Origin: CAYOEZ01 sp964402955
Lineage (GTDB): Bacteria; Chloroflexota; DTOL01; DAOUCN01
Assembly: GCA_964402955.1 (NCBI GenBank)
Contig: CAYOEZ010000203.1
Location: forward strand, 1-8,885
Direction: 5' to 3'
Length of the DNA stretch: 8,885 bases
In this document: positions 1 to 6,424 of the stretch, piece by piece
Numbering within the stretch: the stretch's first letter is position 1
How the letters are laid out: each line of letters starts with the position of its first letter
Translations under genes and position numbers: made by a program
The notes under the pieces: model-generated
Database searches by the model: none
Told to the model about the DNA's origin: nothing
What the model saw: only the letters and a program-made list of their open reading frames with translations

Positions 1-1226
1 AGAGCATCGACCTGGCCGAAGACCGTGAGAAATTCGGTGACCTGCTGACATCGCTGGGCATTGCTCAGGCCAGCCATGGCATGGCGCGCTCGCCGGCTGA
101 AGCGCACGCTGTCGCCGACAACGTGGGTTTTCCCGTGCTGCTCCGTCCGTCGTTTGTCCTGGGCGGACGGGCCATGGCGATTATCTACGATCACGACTCG
201 ATTGACGACTACATGGAGAAAGCGGTTTTGGCCTGGCCGGAGCGTCCGTGGCTGATCGATCACTACCTCGAAAACGCCTATGAGCTTGACGTCGATGCGG
301 TCGCAGACGGCAAAGAGGTCGTGATTGGGGCGATCATGCAGCATATCGAAGAAGCAGGCATCCACTCCGGCGACAGCGCCTGCGTGATTCCGCCCTACAT
401 GATCAGCCAGCATCATCTTGAGATTGTGCGTGAGTATACGCGCATGCTGGCAAGGGCGCTGAAAGTGGTGGGGCTGATCAACATCCAGCTTGCCATCAAG
501 GATGGCGTGGTGTACGTGCTGGAAGTGAATCCGCGTGCCTCGCGCAGTGTGCCCTACGTGAGCAAGGCCATCGGTATGCCTCTGGCTAAGATCGCCTCGC
601 AGGTGATGGTGGGTAAGACGCTGAAAGAACTGGGCGTCGTCGAGGAGACCTGGCCGCACGGGTTCTTCGTGAAAGAAGTCGTGCTGCCGTTTGTGAAGTT
701 CGCCGGCGCAGATACGATCCTGGGACCAGAGATGAAAAGCACAGGCGAGGTGATGGGTATCGGCCATTCGTTCGGCGCGGCGTTTGCCAAAGCGCAGGAA
801 GCAGCCGGTGCGCACCTGCCCACAAGTGGCGCTGTCCTCATCAGTGTTAATGACCATGACAAGGGGGCTATTGTCAAGATTGCGCGCGACTTCGCGGCCA
901 TGGGATTTCGTCTGCTGGCAACGCACGGCACCGCGCTGGCCCTCCAGGAAGCGGGCCTGAGCGTGCAATCAGTGCTCAAGGTGAGTGAGGGGACGCCCAA
1001 CGTTGCCAGCCTCATCGACGGCGGGCAGGTTGCTCTGGTGATCAACACCCCCTTCGGCAAGAATGCCCTGTCTGATGGGGCGGAGATGCGCCGCGCCGCC
1101 CTGGCGCGCGGCATCCCCTACACCACCACGCTCTCTGCCGCCGCTGCCGCCGCCGCGGGTATTCGCGCCCAGGTTGACGAAGCGTTGCGCGTCTATAGCC
1201 TGCAAGAGATATTCGGCAGGCGCTGA
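1..1226 (+). CDS. carB: Carbamoyl-phosphate synthase large subunit, 3' part (partial)
   Basis: The large subunit of carbamoyl-phosphate synthase makes carbamoyl phosphate from bicarbonate, glutamine-derived ammonia and two ATP, feeding pyrimidine and arginine synthesis in the cytoplasm. The reading frame is open from the left edge (first complete codon at base 3), so the N-terminal half and the start lie outside. What remains is the C-terminal ATP-grasp domain and the terminal MGS-like allosteric domain. Family landmarks include PVLLRPSFVLGGRAM near 135-178, ELDVDAVADG near 284-312, and LEVNPRASRSVPYVSK near 519-566, which carries the metal-binding Glu and Asn. The MGS-like domain begins near MGIGHSFGAAF (about 753) and contains ATHGTA and NTPFGK. 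An alanine run encoded by GCC/GCT/GCG codons lies near 1137-1157. TGA ends the gene at 1224-1226. No intrinsic terminator is evident downstream. The identification is firm. Confidence 0.97.
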   Translation, partial: SIDLAEDREKFGDLLTSLGIAQASHGMARSPAEAHAVADNVGFPVLLRPSFVLGGRAMAIIYDHDSIDDYMEKAVLAWPERPWLIDHYLENAYELDVDAVADGKEVVIGAIMQHIEEAGIHSGDSACVIPPYMISQHHLEIVREYTRMLARALKVVGLINIQLAIKDGVVYVLEVNPRASRSVPYVSKAIGMPLAKIASQVMVGKTLKELGVVEETWPHGFFVKEVVLPFVKFAGADTILGPEMKSTGEVMGIGHSFGAAFAKAQEAAGAHLPTSGAVLISVNDHDKGAIVKIARDFAAMGFRLLATHGTALALQEAGLSVQSVLKVSEGTPNVASLIDGGQVALVINTPFGKNALSDGAEMRRAALARGIPYTTTLSAAAAAAAGIRAQVDEALRVYSLQEIFGRR

Positions 1227-1287
1227 GCCAGTCGAGACTCGAGGGATGCACCGCAGTTGGACGAGACCGCGAGATGTTGCTGTTCAC

Positions 1288-1308
1288 CGCAGGACGCAGA
1301 GAACGCAG
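1288..1308. repeat. Short degenerate CGCAG repeats between carB and the toxin-antitoxin island
   Basis: Three copies of CGCAG stand at 1288, 1295 and 1304 in the phrase ACCGCAGGACGCAGAGAACG. Similar ACCGCAGAGACGCAGAG-like strings are, from memory, common in spacers of many environmental bacterial genomes, so this may be a decayed copy of such a dispersed element. It lies just upstream of the DUF433 promoter. No function can be read from it. Confidence 0.4.
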
Positions 1309-1318
1309 GGGAAGGCTG

Positions 1319-1347
1319 TTGATTTCGCGGCATGAATCCTCTATACT
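1319..1347 (+). promoter_or_regulatory. Sigma70-type promoter for the DUF433/DUF5615 pair
   Basis: TTGATT at 1319-1324 is followed after exactly 17 bases by TATACT at 1342-1347. Transcription would start near 1354, about 40 bases before the chosen ATG of the DUF433 gene. This is a sequence match only. It argues that the toxin-antitoxin island is transcribed independently of carB. Confidence 0.6.
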
Positions 1348-1393
1348 GCTCTTTGCCGGAGTCGGATGGTGGCGTAGAAGTAACCGGCATGTG

Positions 1394-1657
1394 ATGGCTG
1401 AAAGGGAAGCCGTGATAACCGATTGGAAAAAGTACATACATTCTGACCCTAAGATACTGGTTGGCAAGCCAGTTATCACAGGGACGCGCCTTTCCGTGGA
1501 TTTCATCCTGGGACTCTATGCAGCAGGCTGGTCTGAGCAGCAGATCCTGGACAGCTACCCGACGCTGACGCAGGAGGCCTTGCGGGCAGTCTTTGCCTTT
1601 TCCGCTGAGTGTATGCGCGACCAGACATTTTACCCCATGCCTGCCGTGGTGGTGTGA
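1394..1657 (+). CDS. DUF433-domain antitoxin-like protein
   Basis: An 87-residue protein of the DUF433 family, small helix-turn-helix-like proteins usually encoded beside a PIN-like DUF5615 protein and thought to act as its antitoxin and as a DNA-binding autoregulator. The family core is clear: HSDPKILVGKPVITGTRLSV, then FILGLYAAGWSEQQILDSYP and LTQEALRAVFAFSAE. The frame is open upstream to 1274, but family members start shortly before the SDP-I-GKP motif and the promoter at 1319-1347 would cut a longer form. ATG 1394 is therefore chosen; GTG 1391 is also possible. No strong ribosome-binding site is visible. The stop (TGA 1655-1657) overlaps the ATG of the next gene by one base, so the two are translationally coupled. 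Family assignment is strong; the antitoxin role is inferred from family and neighbour. Confidence 0.85.
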   Translation: MAEREAVITDWKKYIHSDPKILVGKPVITGTRLSVDFILGLYAAGWSEQQILDSYPTLTQEALRAVFAFSAECMRDQTFYPMPAVVV

Positions 1658-1836
1658 TGCGTTTTATCGCGGACGAGAACTTCCCTCTGCCCAGTGTGAG
1701 ACGATTGGCCGAAGCAGGGTATGATGTGAGTGCGGTCATTCGCGACACACCCGGTGCTCCCGACGATGACATCTTGGCGCGTGCAGCGCAGCAGGGTAGG
1801 ATAGTCACTCACATACAATCCTCATCGTGGTCTTGA
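1657..1836 (+). pseudogene. Truncated DUF5615 (Mut7-C/PIN-like) toxin remnant
   Basis: Starts at ATG 1657 within TGATG, overlapping the DUF433 stop. The N-terminus is typical of DUF5615 PIN-like proteins: MRFIADENFPLPSVRRLAEA, followed by DTPGAPDDDILARAAQQGRI. Such proteins are usually about 110-120 residues and continue after GRI(V/L) with a T-F-D-x-D-F-G segment carrying acidic active-site residues. Here the frame turns into THIQSSSWS and ends at TGA after 59 residues, so the second acidic cluster and the whole C-terminal half are missing. The other two forward frames past 1800 do not restore a recognisable continuation, which points to a deletion rather than a simple frameshift. The break lies directly before the higB promoter. 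It is probably a dead toxin, though a short functional peptide cannot be excluded. Confidence 0.75.
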
Positions 1837-1861
1837 TCCCAACATGGGAGCGTGATATAAT
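1833..1861 (+). promoter_or_regulatory. Sigma70-type promoter before higB
   Basis: TTGATC at 1833-1838 and a perfect TATAAT at 1856-1861 are separated by 17 bases. The expected transcription start (about 1867-1869) falls at or just after the TTG that homology indicates as the higB start (1864). Either translation is leaderless, or higB is read on a transcript from further upstream. GGGAG at 1846-1850 could serve as a distant ribosome-binding site only on such a longer transcript. Confidence 0.55.
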
Positions 1862-1863
1862 AC

Positions 1864-2157
1864 TTGCGGGTCATTGCAGTAAGAGCTTTGCGCGAATACT
1901 GGGAACAGCACTCAGACGCCCGTGAAGCGTTGCAGGCGTGGTATCACGATGCAAAACAGGCCAACTGGAGAGCGCCTGCGGACATCAAGCGCGTGTATGT
2001 CACCGCAAGTATCATTGGAGCAAATCGGGTTGTGTTCAACGTCAGGGGAAACACCTACCGGCTGGTTGTGGCTGTTCAGTACGAATTCGGCATCGTCTAT
2101 ATACGATTTGTAGGCACTCATCGTGAATATGATAGAATTGACGCAGAAACGATATAG
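1864..2157 (+). CDS. higB: HigB-family toxin (RelE-like mRNA interferase)
   Basis: A 97-residue protein of the HigB toxin family, ribosome-associated mRNA endonucleases neutralised by the HigA antitoxin. Family features seen are RALREYWEQH and AREALQAWYHDAKQANW near the N-terminus, ADIKRVYVTASII, the core NRVVFNVRGNTYRLVVAVQY, and the C-terminal VYIRFVGTHREYDRIDAETI. Length is normal for the family. The frame has TAA at 1858-1860, so TTG 1864 is the first possible start, and homologues begin with the same M-R-V/I-I motif. The start is unusual because the TATAAT box ends only two bases before it. higA follows after 10 bases, giving the toxin-first order typical of higBA. The family is clear; activity is not shown by the sequence. 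Confidence 0.9.
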   Translation: MRVIAVRALREYWEQHSDAREALQAWYHDAKQANWRAPADIKRVYVTASIIGANRVVFNVRGNTYRLVVAVQYEFGIVYIRFVGTHREYDRIDAETI

Positions 2158-2167
2158 GACAGAAACC

Positions 2168-2545
2168 ATGGATATCAAACCAATCAGGATGGAAGCTGAC
2201 TATCAACAAGCGCTGGCGGAGATCGAACGGCTGTTCGACGCCAGGCCAGGAACATCGGAAGGTGACCGCATTGAGGTATTGACGACGCTTGTGGAGGCCT
2301 ATGAGGCTCAGCGTTACGTGATCCCAATGCCTGATCCTGTCGAAGCGATCATGTACTATATGGAAAGCCGCGGGCTATCGCGCTCCGATCTGGCGCCGTA
2401 TATCGGCAGCCGGGCGCGCGTTTCGGAAGTGCTCAACCGCAAGCGTCCTCTGACACTGGGCATGATCAGGCGACTCCATACTGGGCTTGGCATTCAAGCT
2501 GATGTTCTTGTCCAGTCATATCCTGTGGGAGTATCTCCTGCGTAG
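2168..2545 (+). CDS. higA: HigA-family antitoxin with XRE-type helix-turn-helix
   Basis: A 125-residue antitoxin that would bind HigB and repress its own operon. Residues 1-50 carry the typical N-terminal part (MDIKPIRMEADYQQALAEIE, then PGTSEGDRIEVLTTLVEAYE). Residues 56-116 form the Cro/C1-type DNA-binding domain: DPVEAIMYYMESRGLSRSDL, then IGSRARVSEVLNRKRPLTLG and MIRRLHTGLGI. ATG 2168 is chosen because homologues start with MDI-P-I and because AGGAC at 2156-2160 stands 7 bases upstream; the frame itself is open to an ATG at 2123 inside higB. A short tail (SYPVGVSPA) follows the domain. The domain looks intact, so the pair is probably a working module. Confidence 0.9.
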   Translation: MDIKPIRMEADYQQALAEIERLFDARPGTSEGDRIEVLTTLVEAYEAQRYVIPMPDPVEAIMYYMESRGLSRSDLAPYIGSRARVSEVLNRKRPLTLGMIRRLHTGLGIQADVLVQSYPVGVSPA

Positions 2546-2620
2546 GGATGTTGGCCGCCCCATTCGGCGACAGCGATATCACCCCTCACCGAACTCATCC
2601 AGCATCGGTCTTTCAGCCTA

Positions 2621-2649
2621 TTGACACCACTACGCCTCCGTGCTATACT
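2621..2649 (+). promoter_or_regulatory. Near-consensus sigma70 promoter of the LacI-led cluster
   Basis: A perfect TTGACA -35 box at 2621-2626 and TATACT at 2644-2649 are separated by 17 bases. The predicted transcription start is near 2656, giving a leader of about 56 bases before ATG 2712. It is the strongest-looking promoter in the window and the only one visible for the cluster that begins with the LacI-type regulator. Confidence 0.75.
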
Positions 2650-2655
2650 TCTAAT

Positions 2656-2681
2656 TGACACGTGCAGGGTAGCACGTGACA
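2656..2681. promoter_or_regulatory. Inverted-repeat operator candidate at the LacI-cluster transcription start
   Basis: TGACACGTGC (2656-2665) and GCACGTGACA (2672-2681) form an inverted repeat with 9 of 10 arm positions matching around a 6-base spacer. Each arm also contains the self-complementary hexamer CACGTG, and the two hexamers are centred 14 bases apart. The repeat lies directly downstream of the -10 box, over the predicted transcription start, where a repressor would block initiation. Autoregulation by the adjacent LacI-family protein is the simplest reading, by inference from position. Confidence 0.65.
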
Positions 2682-2711
2682 ACCCCATGTCCGGCACAAA
2701 AGAGCCATCGC

Positions 2712-3761
2712 ATGCCAAAACGCGCCACACAAATGGACGTTGCTCGCCGCGCTGGTGTCTCGCGCGCTACCGTCTCCAACGTGCTGACCAATCGCACGGG
2801 GGGCAAGGTGCCCATCTCCGCTGAGACGAGCCGGCGCGTGCTTGCCGTCGCCGATGAGCTTGGCTACCAGCCGCATGCCGCCGCGCGCAGCCTGCGCTCA
2901 GGCCGCAGCGGCGCCGTTGGCGTGCTCATTCCCGACGCTGCGAACCCCCTCTTCTGGAGCATCCTGCGTGGCGCCGAAGCAGTGGCGCGTGAGCACGGCT
3001 ATCAGTTCGCCTTGACCTTTGCCAACCCTGAAGCCGAAGTCGAAGGCGAGCGGCGCTCGCTCCAGGCACTGGCCCAGCAACGTCTCGATGGTCTTCTCCT
3101 CTTTCTCACCTATCCCAGCCGCGTCGCCAGCGAAATCGAAACGCTCAGGCTGCAAGGCGCCGCCATCGTTACCTTTGGTCGCGTCCTACCGGGCAAGGAT
3201 GCGGTGATCATGGACTATGCGCCGGGAGCGACCCAATTGACCCGCTATCTGATTGGGCTTGGCCACCGCCGCATCGGCTTCATCCATGGCGTTGCCCGAC
3301 CAGCGCTCGGCGCCGATCGCCTCTTCGCCTATCGTCGCGCCCTGCGCGACGCCGGCGGGCCCTTCGACCGTGATCTGATCATCCACTGCGGCCCTGGCCT
3401 CGACGATGGGCTGCAGGCGGCGCGTTGCTTGCTTGCGCTCACCCCGCGGCCGAGCGCCATCATCGGCGTCAATGATCTGATGGCGATCAGCGTCTTGCAG
3501 GCAGCCAGCGAGCGTGGTCTACGCGTGCCCCAGGATCTCTCGGTGGCCGGATTCGACGACATTGCTATTGCCGCTCACGTTGTTCCAGCGCTGACGACAG
3601 TGCGTGTCGGCGGCGAAGGCGCCGGCCGCAGCGCCGCCGAGTTGCTTGTGCGACGGCTGAAGCAGCCCGATGCGCCCGTGCAACAGATTGCTATGGCCAC
3701 CGAGATGATTGTCCGTTCATCGAGCGGCCCCTGTCCGAGTGGCGACCGCACAGAGACCTGA
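2712..3761 (+). CDS. LacI/GalR-family transcriptional regulator
   Basis: A 349-residue cytoplasmic regulator with a DNA-binding head and a periplasmic-binding-protein-like effector domain. The helix-turn-helix is at about residues 7-26 (QMDVARRAGVSRATVSNVLT) and the hinge at about 52-62 (YQPHAAARSLR). The core begins at GAVGVLIPDAANPLFWSILR and contains YLIGLGHRRIGFIHG and LSVAGFDDIAIAAHVVPALT, standard LacI-family landmarks. ATG 2712 is chosen since the HTH begins a few residues later, as in the family. A longer in-frame GTG at 2676 would lie inside the operator repeat and leave almost no leader. The gene is first in the cluster, 33 bases before the sulfatase-like gene, and probably controls it in response to a small, sugar-like ligand. 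A GGK insertion between the HTH and the third helix is mildly unusual. The ligand cannot be predicted. Confidence 0.93.
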   Translation: MPKRATQMDVARRAGVSRATVSNVLTNRTGGKVPISAETSRRVLAVADELGYQPHAAARSLRSGRSGAVGVLIPDAANPLFWSILRGAEAVAREHGYQFALTFANPEAEVEGERRSLQALAQQRLDGLLLFLTYPSRVASEIETLRLQGAAIVTFGRVLPGKDAVIMDYAPGATQLTRYLIGLGHRRIGFIHGVARPALGADRLFAYRRALRDAGGPFDRDLIIHCGPGLDDGLQAARCLLALTPRPSAIIGVNDLMAISVLQAASERGLRVPQDLSVAGFDDIAIAAHVVPALTTVRVGGEGAGRSAAELLVRRLKQPDAPVQQIAMATEMIVRSSSGPCPSGDRTET

Positions 3762-3777
3762 TTGCACATCCAGCACA

Positions 3778-3795
3778 TGACTGAAGGAGGTCACA
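3778..3795 (+). promoter_or_regulatory. Ribosome-binding element, copy 1 (inverted repeat around the Shine-Dalgarno core)
   Basis: TGACTGAAGGAGGTCACA carries the Shine-Dalgarno core AAGGAGG directly before ATG 3795, which supports that start over the in-frame TTG at 3762. TGAC (3778-3781) and GTCA (3790-3793) can pair and place TGAAGGAG in an 8-base loop. A near-identical copy stands at 6418-6435. Confidence 0.6.
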
Positions 3796-5210
3796 TGTCA
3801 CCACGCAGCAAGAATCGTCCACCAAACATCGTCCTTGTCGGCATCGACTCTCTGCGAGCCGACCACATGAGTTGCTACGGCTATCCTCGGCTGACAACGC
3901 CACACATGGATCGCATCGCCGGGCAGGGCACGCTCTTCGAGCGCACCTACAGCGCCTACATCCCCACCACCAGCGGTTATTCGTCAATGCTGACGGGCAT
4001 GGATGTCTTCTCGACCCAGGTTGTGGCGCTGCGGCACAAGGGGCCGCTGCGGCCTGAGGTCAAGACGCTGGCCGAGGTGCTGCGCGAGCAGGCCGGCTAC
4101 ACCACCACCTGCGTCGGCTTCAACGGCAACGCCGCCTCACGCGGCTTTGACACGTATCTCACCTTCCCAGGCTGGGGGAGTTGGAACGAGGGGCGCAGCC
4201 CCAAGGCGCAGAATCTGAACGATGTCACAATCCCCGAAATCGATCGTCTTGCCAGGCAGAAGCAGCCGTTCTTCCTGTTTCTGCGCCACATGGACCCGCA
4301 CGCGCCCTACCTGCCGCCGGCGCCGTATGAGCGCATGTTCTACCACGGTAACGAGTGCGACCCGCGCAACGAATCAATGAAGCCGGTGATGTCGTTCAAA
4401 CCCTTCTGCGACTTCTTTGCCAGTTGGATGCCGCCTGGCATCGCCGACAAGGACTACGTCATCGCCCAGTATGATGGCGCTGTGGCCTACATGGACGCCT
4501 GTATCCAGACCATCTTCACCACGCTTGAAGCGAAGGGCATTCTGGATGAGACGATCATCGTCATCAACTCCGATCACGGCGAAACGCTCTACGATCACGA
4601 GTGCTGGTTTGATCATCACGGTATCTACGACAGCGTCCTGCATGTGCCGCTGATCATCCGCTACCCCGGCCACGTGCCTACGGGCAAGCGCGTCGGCGGC
4701 TTCAATCGCCAGCAAGACCTGGCGCCGACGCTGTTGGAGTTGGCGAAGATCAACACCGACATCGCTTTCGACGGCAAGAGCCTGCTGCGTCTGGTCAGCG
4801 GCGAGGCGGCTTCGTTCGACAGCGAGTTCTACATCACCGAGTGCACCTGGATGCGCAAGCACGGTTGGCGCACGCCGCAGTGGAAGGTGATGTTTGCCCT
4901 TGAGCCGGACTTCCACTTCAAGCCGGCGGTCGAGCTGTACAATCTGGTCGAGGACCCGGGCGAGAATAACGACCTGGCCGAGAGCCTGCCCGATGTGGTC
5001 GCTGCACTCAAGGGGCGCATGGAGCAGTGGATCGCCAAACGAGAGCAGGAAACGGGCCTGCCCAATCCGATCATGAACCAGGGCGACTGGCATGGACACG
5101 CCGGCGTGGGCGCATTCAAGACGTCGCAACAGGCATACGACACAATGCACATCGGCGACCCGGCGCAGGCAGCCCGCTTGCAGTCAGAGTCCAGAAAGGA
5201 GGGCGCGTAA
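3795..5210 (+). CDS. Sulfatase-superfamily hydrolase without the formylglycine motif
   Basis: A 471-residue protein with the alkaline-phosphatase/sulfatase fold. Conserved features are PNIVLVGIDSLRADHMSCYG (Asp18 as metal ligand), HMDPHAPYLPP near 165-175, INSDHGE (Asp260 and His261 as metal ligands), a following FDHHGIYDSVLHVPLIIRYP segment, and the C-terminal LYNLVEDPGENNDLAE. At the active-site loop true sulfatases have C/S-x-P-x-R...TG, with Cys or Ser converted to formylglycine. Here the loop is YIPTTSGYSSMLTG: Thr58 aligns with the Cys, and the Pro and Arg are also changed. The protein therefore should not carry formylglycine and may use Thr as nucleophile, as some phospho-transferring members do. 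No signal peptide or membrane segment is seen, suggesting a cytoplasmic enzyme. It follows the regulator by 33 bases and overlaps the next gene by one base. Fold is confident, substrate unknown; a phosphodiesterase or transferase is possible. Confidence 0.88.
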   Translation: MSPRSKNRPPNIVLVGIDSLRADHMSCYGYPRLTTPHMDRIAGQGTLFERTYSAYIPTTSGYSSMLTGMDVFSTQVVALRHKGPLRPEVKTLAEVLREQAGYTTTCVGFNGNAASRGFDTYLTFPGWGSWNEGRSPKAQNLNDVTIPEIDRLARQKQPFFLFLRHMDPHAPYLPPAPYERMFYHGNECDPRNESMKPVMSFKPFCDFFASWMPPGIADKDYVIAQYDGAVAYMDACIQTIFTTLEAKGILDETIIVINSDHGETLYDHECWFDHHGIYDSVLHVPLIIRYPGHVPTGKRVGGFNRQQDLAPTLLELAKINTDIAFDGKSLLRLVSGEAASFDSEFYITECTWMRKHGWRTPQWKVMFALEPDFHFKPAVELYNLVEDPGENNDLAESLPDVVAALKGRMEQWIAKREQETGLPNPIMNQGDWHGHAGVGAFKTSQQAYDTMHIGDPAQAARLQSESRKEGA

Positions 5211-6424
5211 TGCTAACGGTGGCGCAACCAGAGAGTGTGGGCTTCTCAACGACCCGCCTGCAGCGCATCGGCGGCGTGATGAATCGCTACGTCGCCGAAA
5301 AGAAGCTCGCCGGCATCCTGACGACGGTGGCGCGGCGCGGGCAGACCGTTTATCTGGATAAGGTTGGCATGGCCGACGTTGAGTCTGGGACGCCGATCCA
5401 GTTCGATACCATCTTCCGCATCATGTCGATGACGAAGCCGGTGACGAGCATTGCCGCCATGATGCTGTATGAGGAAGGCTGGTTCGACCTCAACACCCCG
5501 ATCTCTGAGTTCATCCCTGCCTTCAAGGACACGCCCGTCTTCGTCAAGCAGACCCCCGCCGGCCCGGAGTTGGCGGCGCAGGAGCAACCGATCACCTTCC
5601 GTCATCTGTTCACGCACACCGCCGGGCTGAGCTATGGCAATACGGACGGCGACCCGGTCGATGCGCTCTACCGCGAAGTATCGCGCAAGTATGGGCCTTT
5701 CGGCGCGCCGCCAAGCACGAAGGAGCTTGTGGACGACCTGGCGCAACTGCCGCTGGCCTTCCAGCCCGGTACGCGCTGGCGCTACAGCTTTGCTATCGAT
5801 GTCATTGGCCGCCTAGTGGAAATCATCTCCGGCAAGTCGCTCGACGTGTTCTTGCACGAGCGCATCTTCGAGCCGCTGGGCATGATCGACAGCGGATTCA
5901 CTGTGCCGCAGCATAAGGCAGCACGCGTTGCTACCGTCTACCGCACTCCCGCCGCAGGCGGCCTGCAGCGGCTTGCCCAACCGTTCCCGTTCCTGGAACG
6001 GCAACGGGTTTTCCTCTCGGGCGGCGGCGGGCTGGCCTCGACGCTGGAGGACTATGCCCACTTCGCCCAGATGCTTGTCAACGGCGGTGAGCTGAACAGC
6101 GTGCGGCTGCTCAGCCCGCGCACCGTGGCGTTGATGGAGATCAACCACGCCCCGGCAGAGACGCTCCCTTACGCCTTCACGCCGGGCAGCCTCAATCACG
6201 CCGGCTACGGCTATGGCCTGGGCATGCGTGTACTGATGGATGTGTCGGCGTCGGGACGCGACGGCTCGGTCGGCGAGTTTGGCTGGGATGGCGCTTACGC
6301 CACCTACTTCTGGATTGACCGCAAGGTAGAACTCTACGGGCTGCTCATGGTGCAGCATCAGGGTAATCCCTTCCCGCTGCACAAGCAGTTCAAAGCGCTG
6401 ACCTATCAGGCGCTCATTGACTGA
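5210..6424 (+). CDS. Beta-lactamase/family VIII esterase-like serine hydrolase
   Basis: A 404-residue member of the class C beta-lactamase-like hydrolase family (COG1680 type), which includes esterases, D-aminopeptidases and beta-lactamases. The nucleophile motif S-x-x-K is Ser73-Met-Thr-Lys76 in IFRIMSMTKPVTS. FRHLFTHTAGLSYG (130-143) is typical. The second motif is Tyr192-Ser-Phe in RWRYSFAIDVIG, where esterase-like members have Y-S-x. The third position is Gly358-Trp-Asp-Gly in place of K-T-G. These variants favour an esterase or related hydrolase over an antibiotic-resistance enzyme. No signal peptide is evident, so it is probably cytoplasmic. ATG 5210 overlaps the preceding stop (TAATG), with AAGGAGG at 5196-5202 seven bases upstream; an upstream in-frame start inside the sulfatase-like gene is not credible. 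Its position suggests it removes an ester or amide group from the pathway substrate, an inference from context. Confidence 0.9.
   Translation: MLTVAQPESVGFSTTRLQRIGGVMNRYVAEKKLAGILTTVARRGQTVYLDKVGMADVESGTPIQFDTIFRIMSMTKPVTSIAAMMLYEEGWFDLNTPISEFIPAFKDTPVFVKQTPAGPELAAQEQPITFRHLFTHTAGLSYGNTDGDPVDALYREVSRKYGPFGAPPSTKELVDDLAQLPLAFQPGTRWRYSFAIDVIGRLVEIISGKSLDVFLHERIFEPLGMIDSGFTVPQHKAARVATVYRTPAAGGLQRLAQPFPFLERQRVFLSGGGGLASTLEDYAHFAQMLVNGGELNSVRLLSPRTVALMEINHAPAETLPYAFTPGSLNHAGYGYGLGMRVLMDVSASGRDGSVGEFGWDGAYATYFWIDRKVELYGLLMVQHQGNPFPLHKQFKALTYQALID

Noticed and set aside
1274..1393. Longer N-terminus (40 extra residues) for the DUF433 protein.
   Set aside because: It would begin in the CGCAG repeat and span the promoter at 1319-1347; the extension is Arg-rich without family similarity.
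1800..1920. A frameshifted continuation of the DUF5615 gene.
   Set aside because: Reading the other two forward frames gives no T-F-D-x-D-F-G-like segment, so a simple frameshift does not explain the truncation.
2550..2572. GCCG/CGGC inverted repeat after higA as a terminator.
   Set aside because: Only four pairs and no T-run.
2676..2711. GTG 2676 as start of the LacI-type regulator.
   Set aside because: It lies inside the inverted repeat, only about 20 bases after the predicted transcription start, and adds 12 residues not typical before the helix-turn-helix.
3762..3794. Extended start (TTG 3762) for the sulfatase-like protein.
   Set aside because: ATG 3795 has an excellent Shine-Dalgarno sequence directly upstream and the fold begins a few residues later; the extra 11 residues show no family match.
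4374..5150. A 258-codon minus-strand frame opposite the sulfatase-like gene.
   Set aside because: No family motifs; fully inside a gene with clear active-site motifs on the other strand.
5027..5209. Upstream in-frame start for the serine hydrolase inside the sulfatase-like gene.
   Set aside because: It would overlap the previous gene by about 180 bases, while ATG 5210 has a good ribosome-binding site and the TAATG coupling arrangement.
5210..6424. Calling the serine hydrolase an antibiotic-resistance beta-lactamase.
   Set aside because: It lacks a signal peptide and the K-T-G motif (G-W-D-G instead), and it lies in a metabolic cluster; an esterase-like role is more likely.
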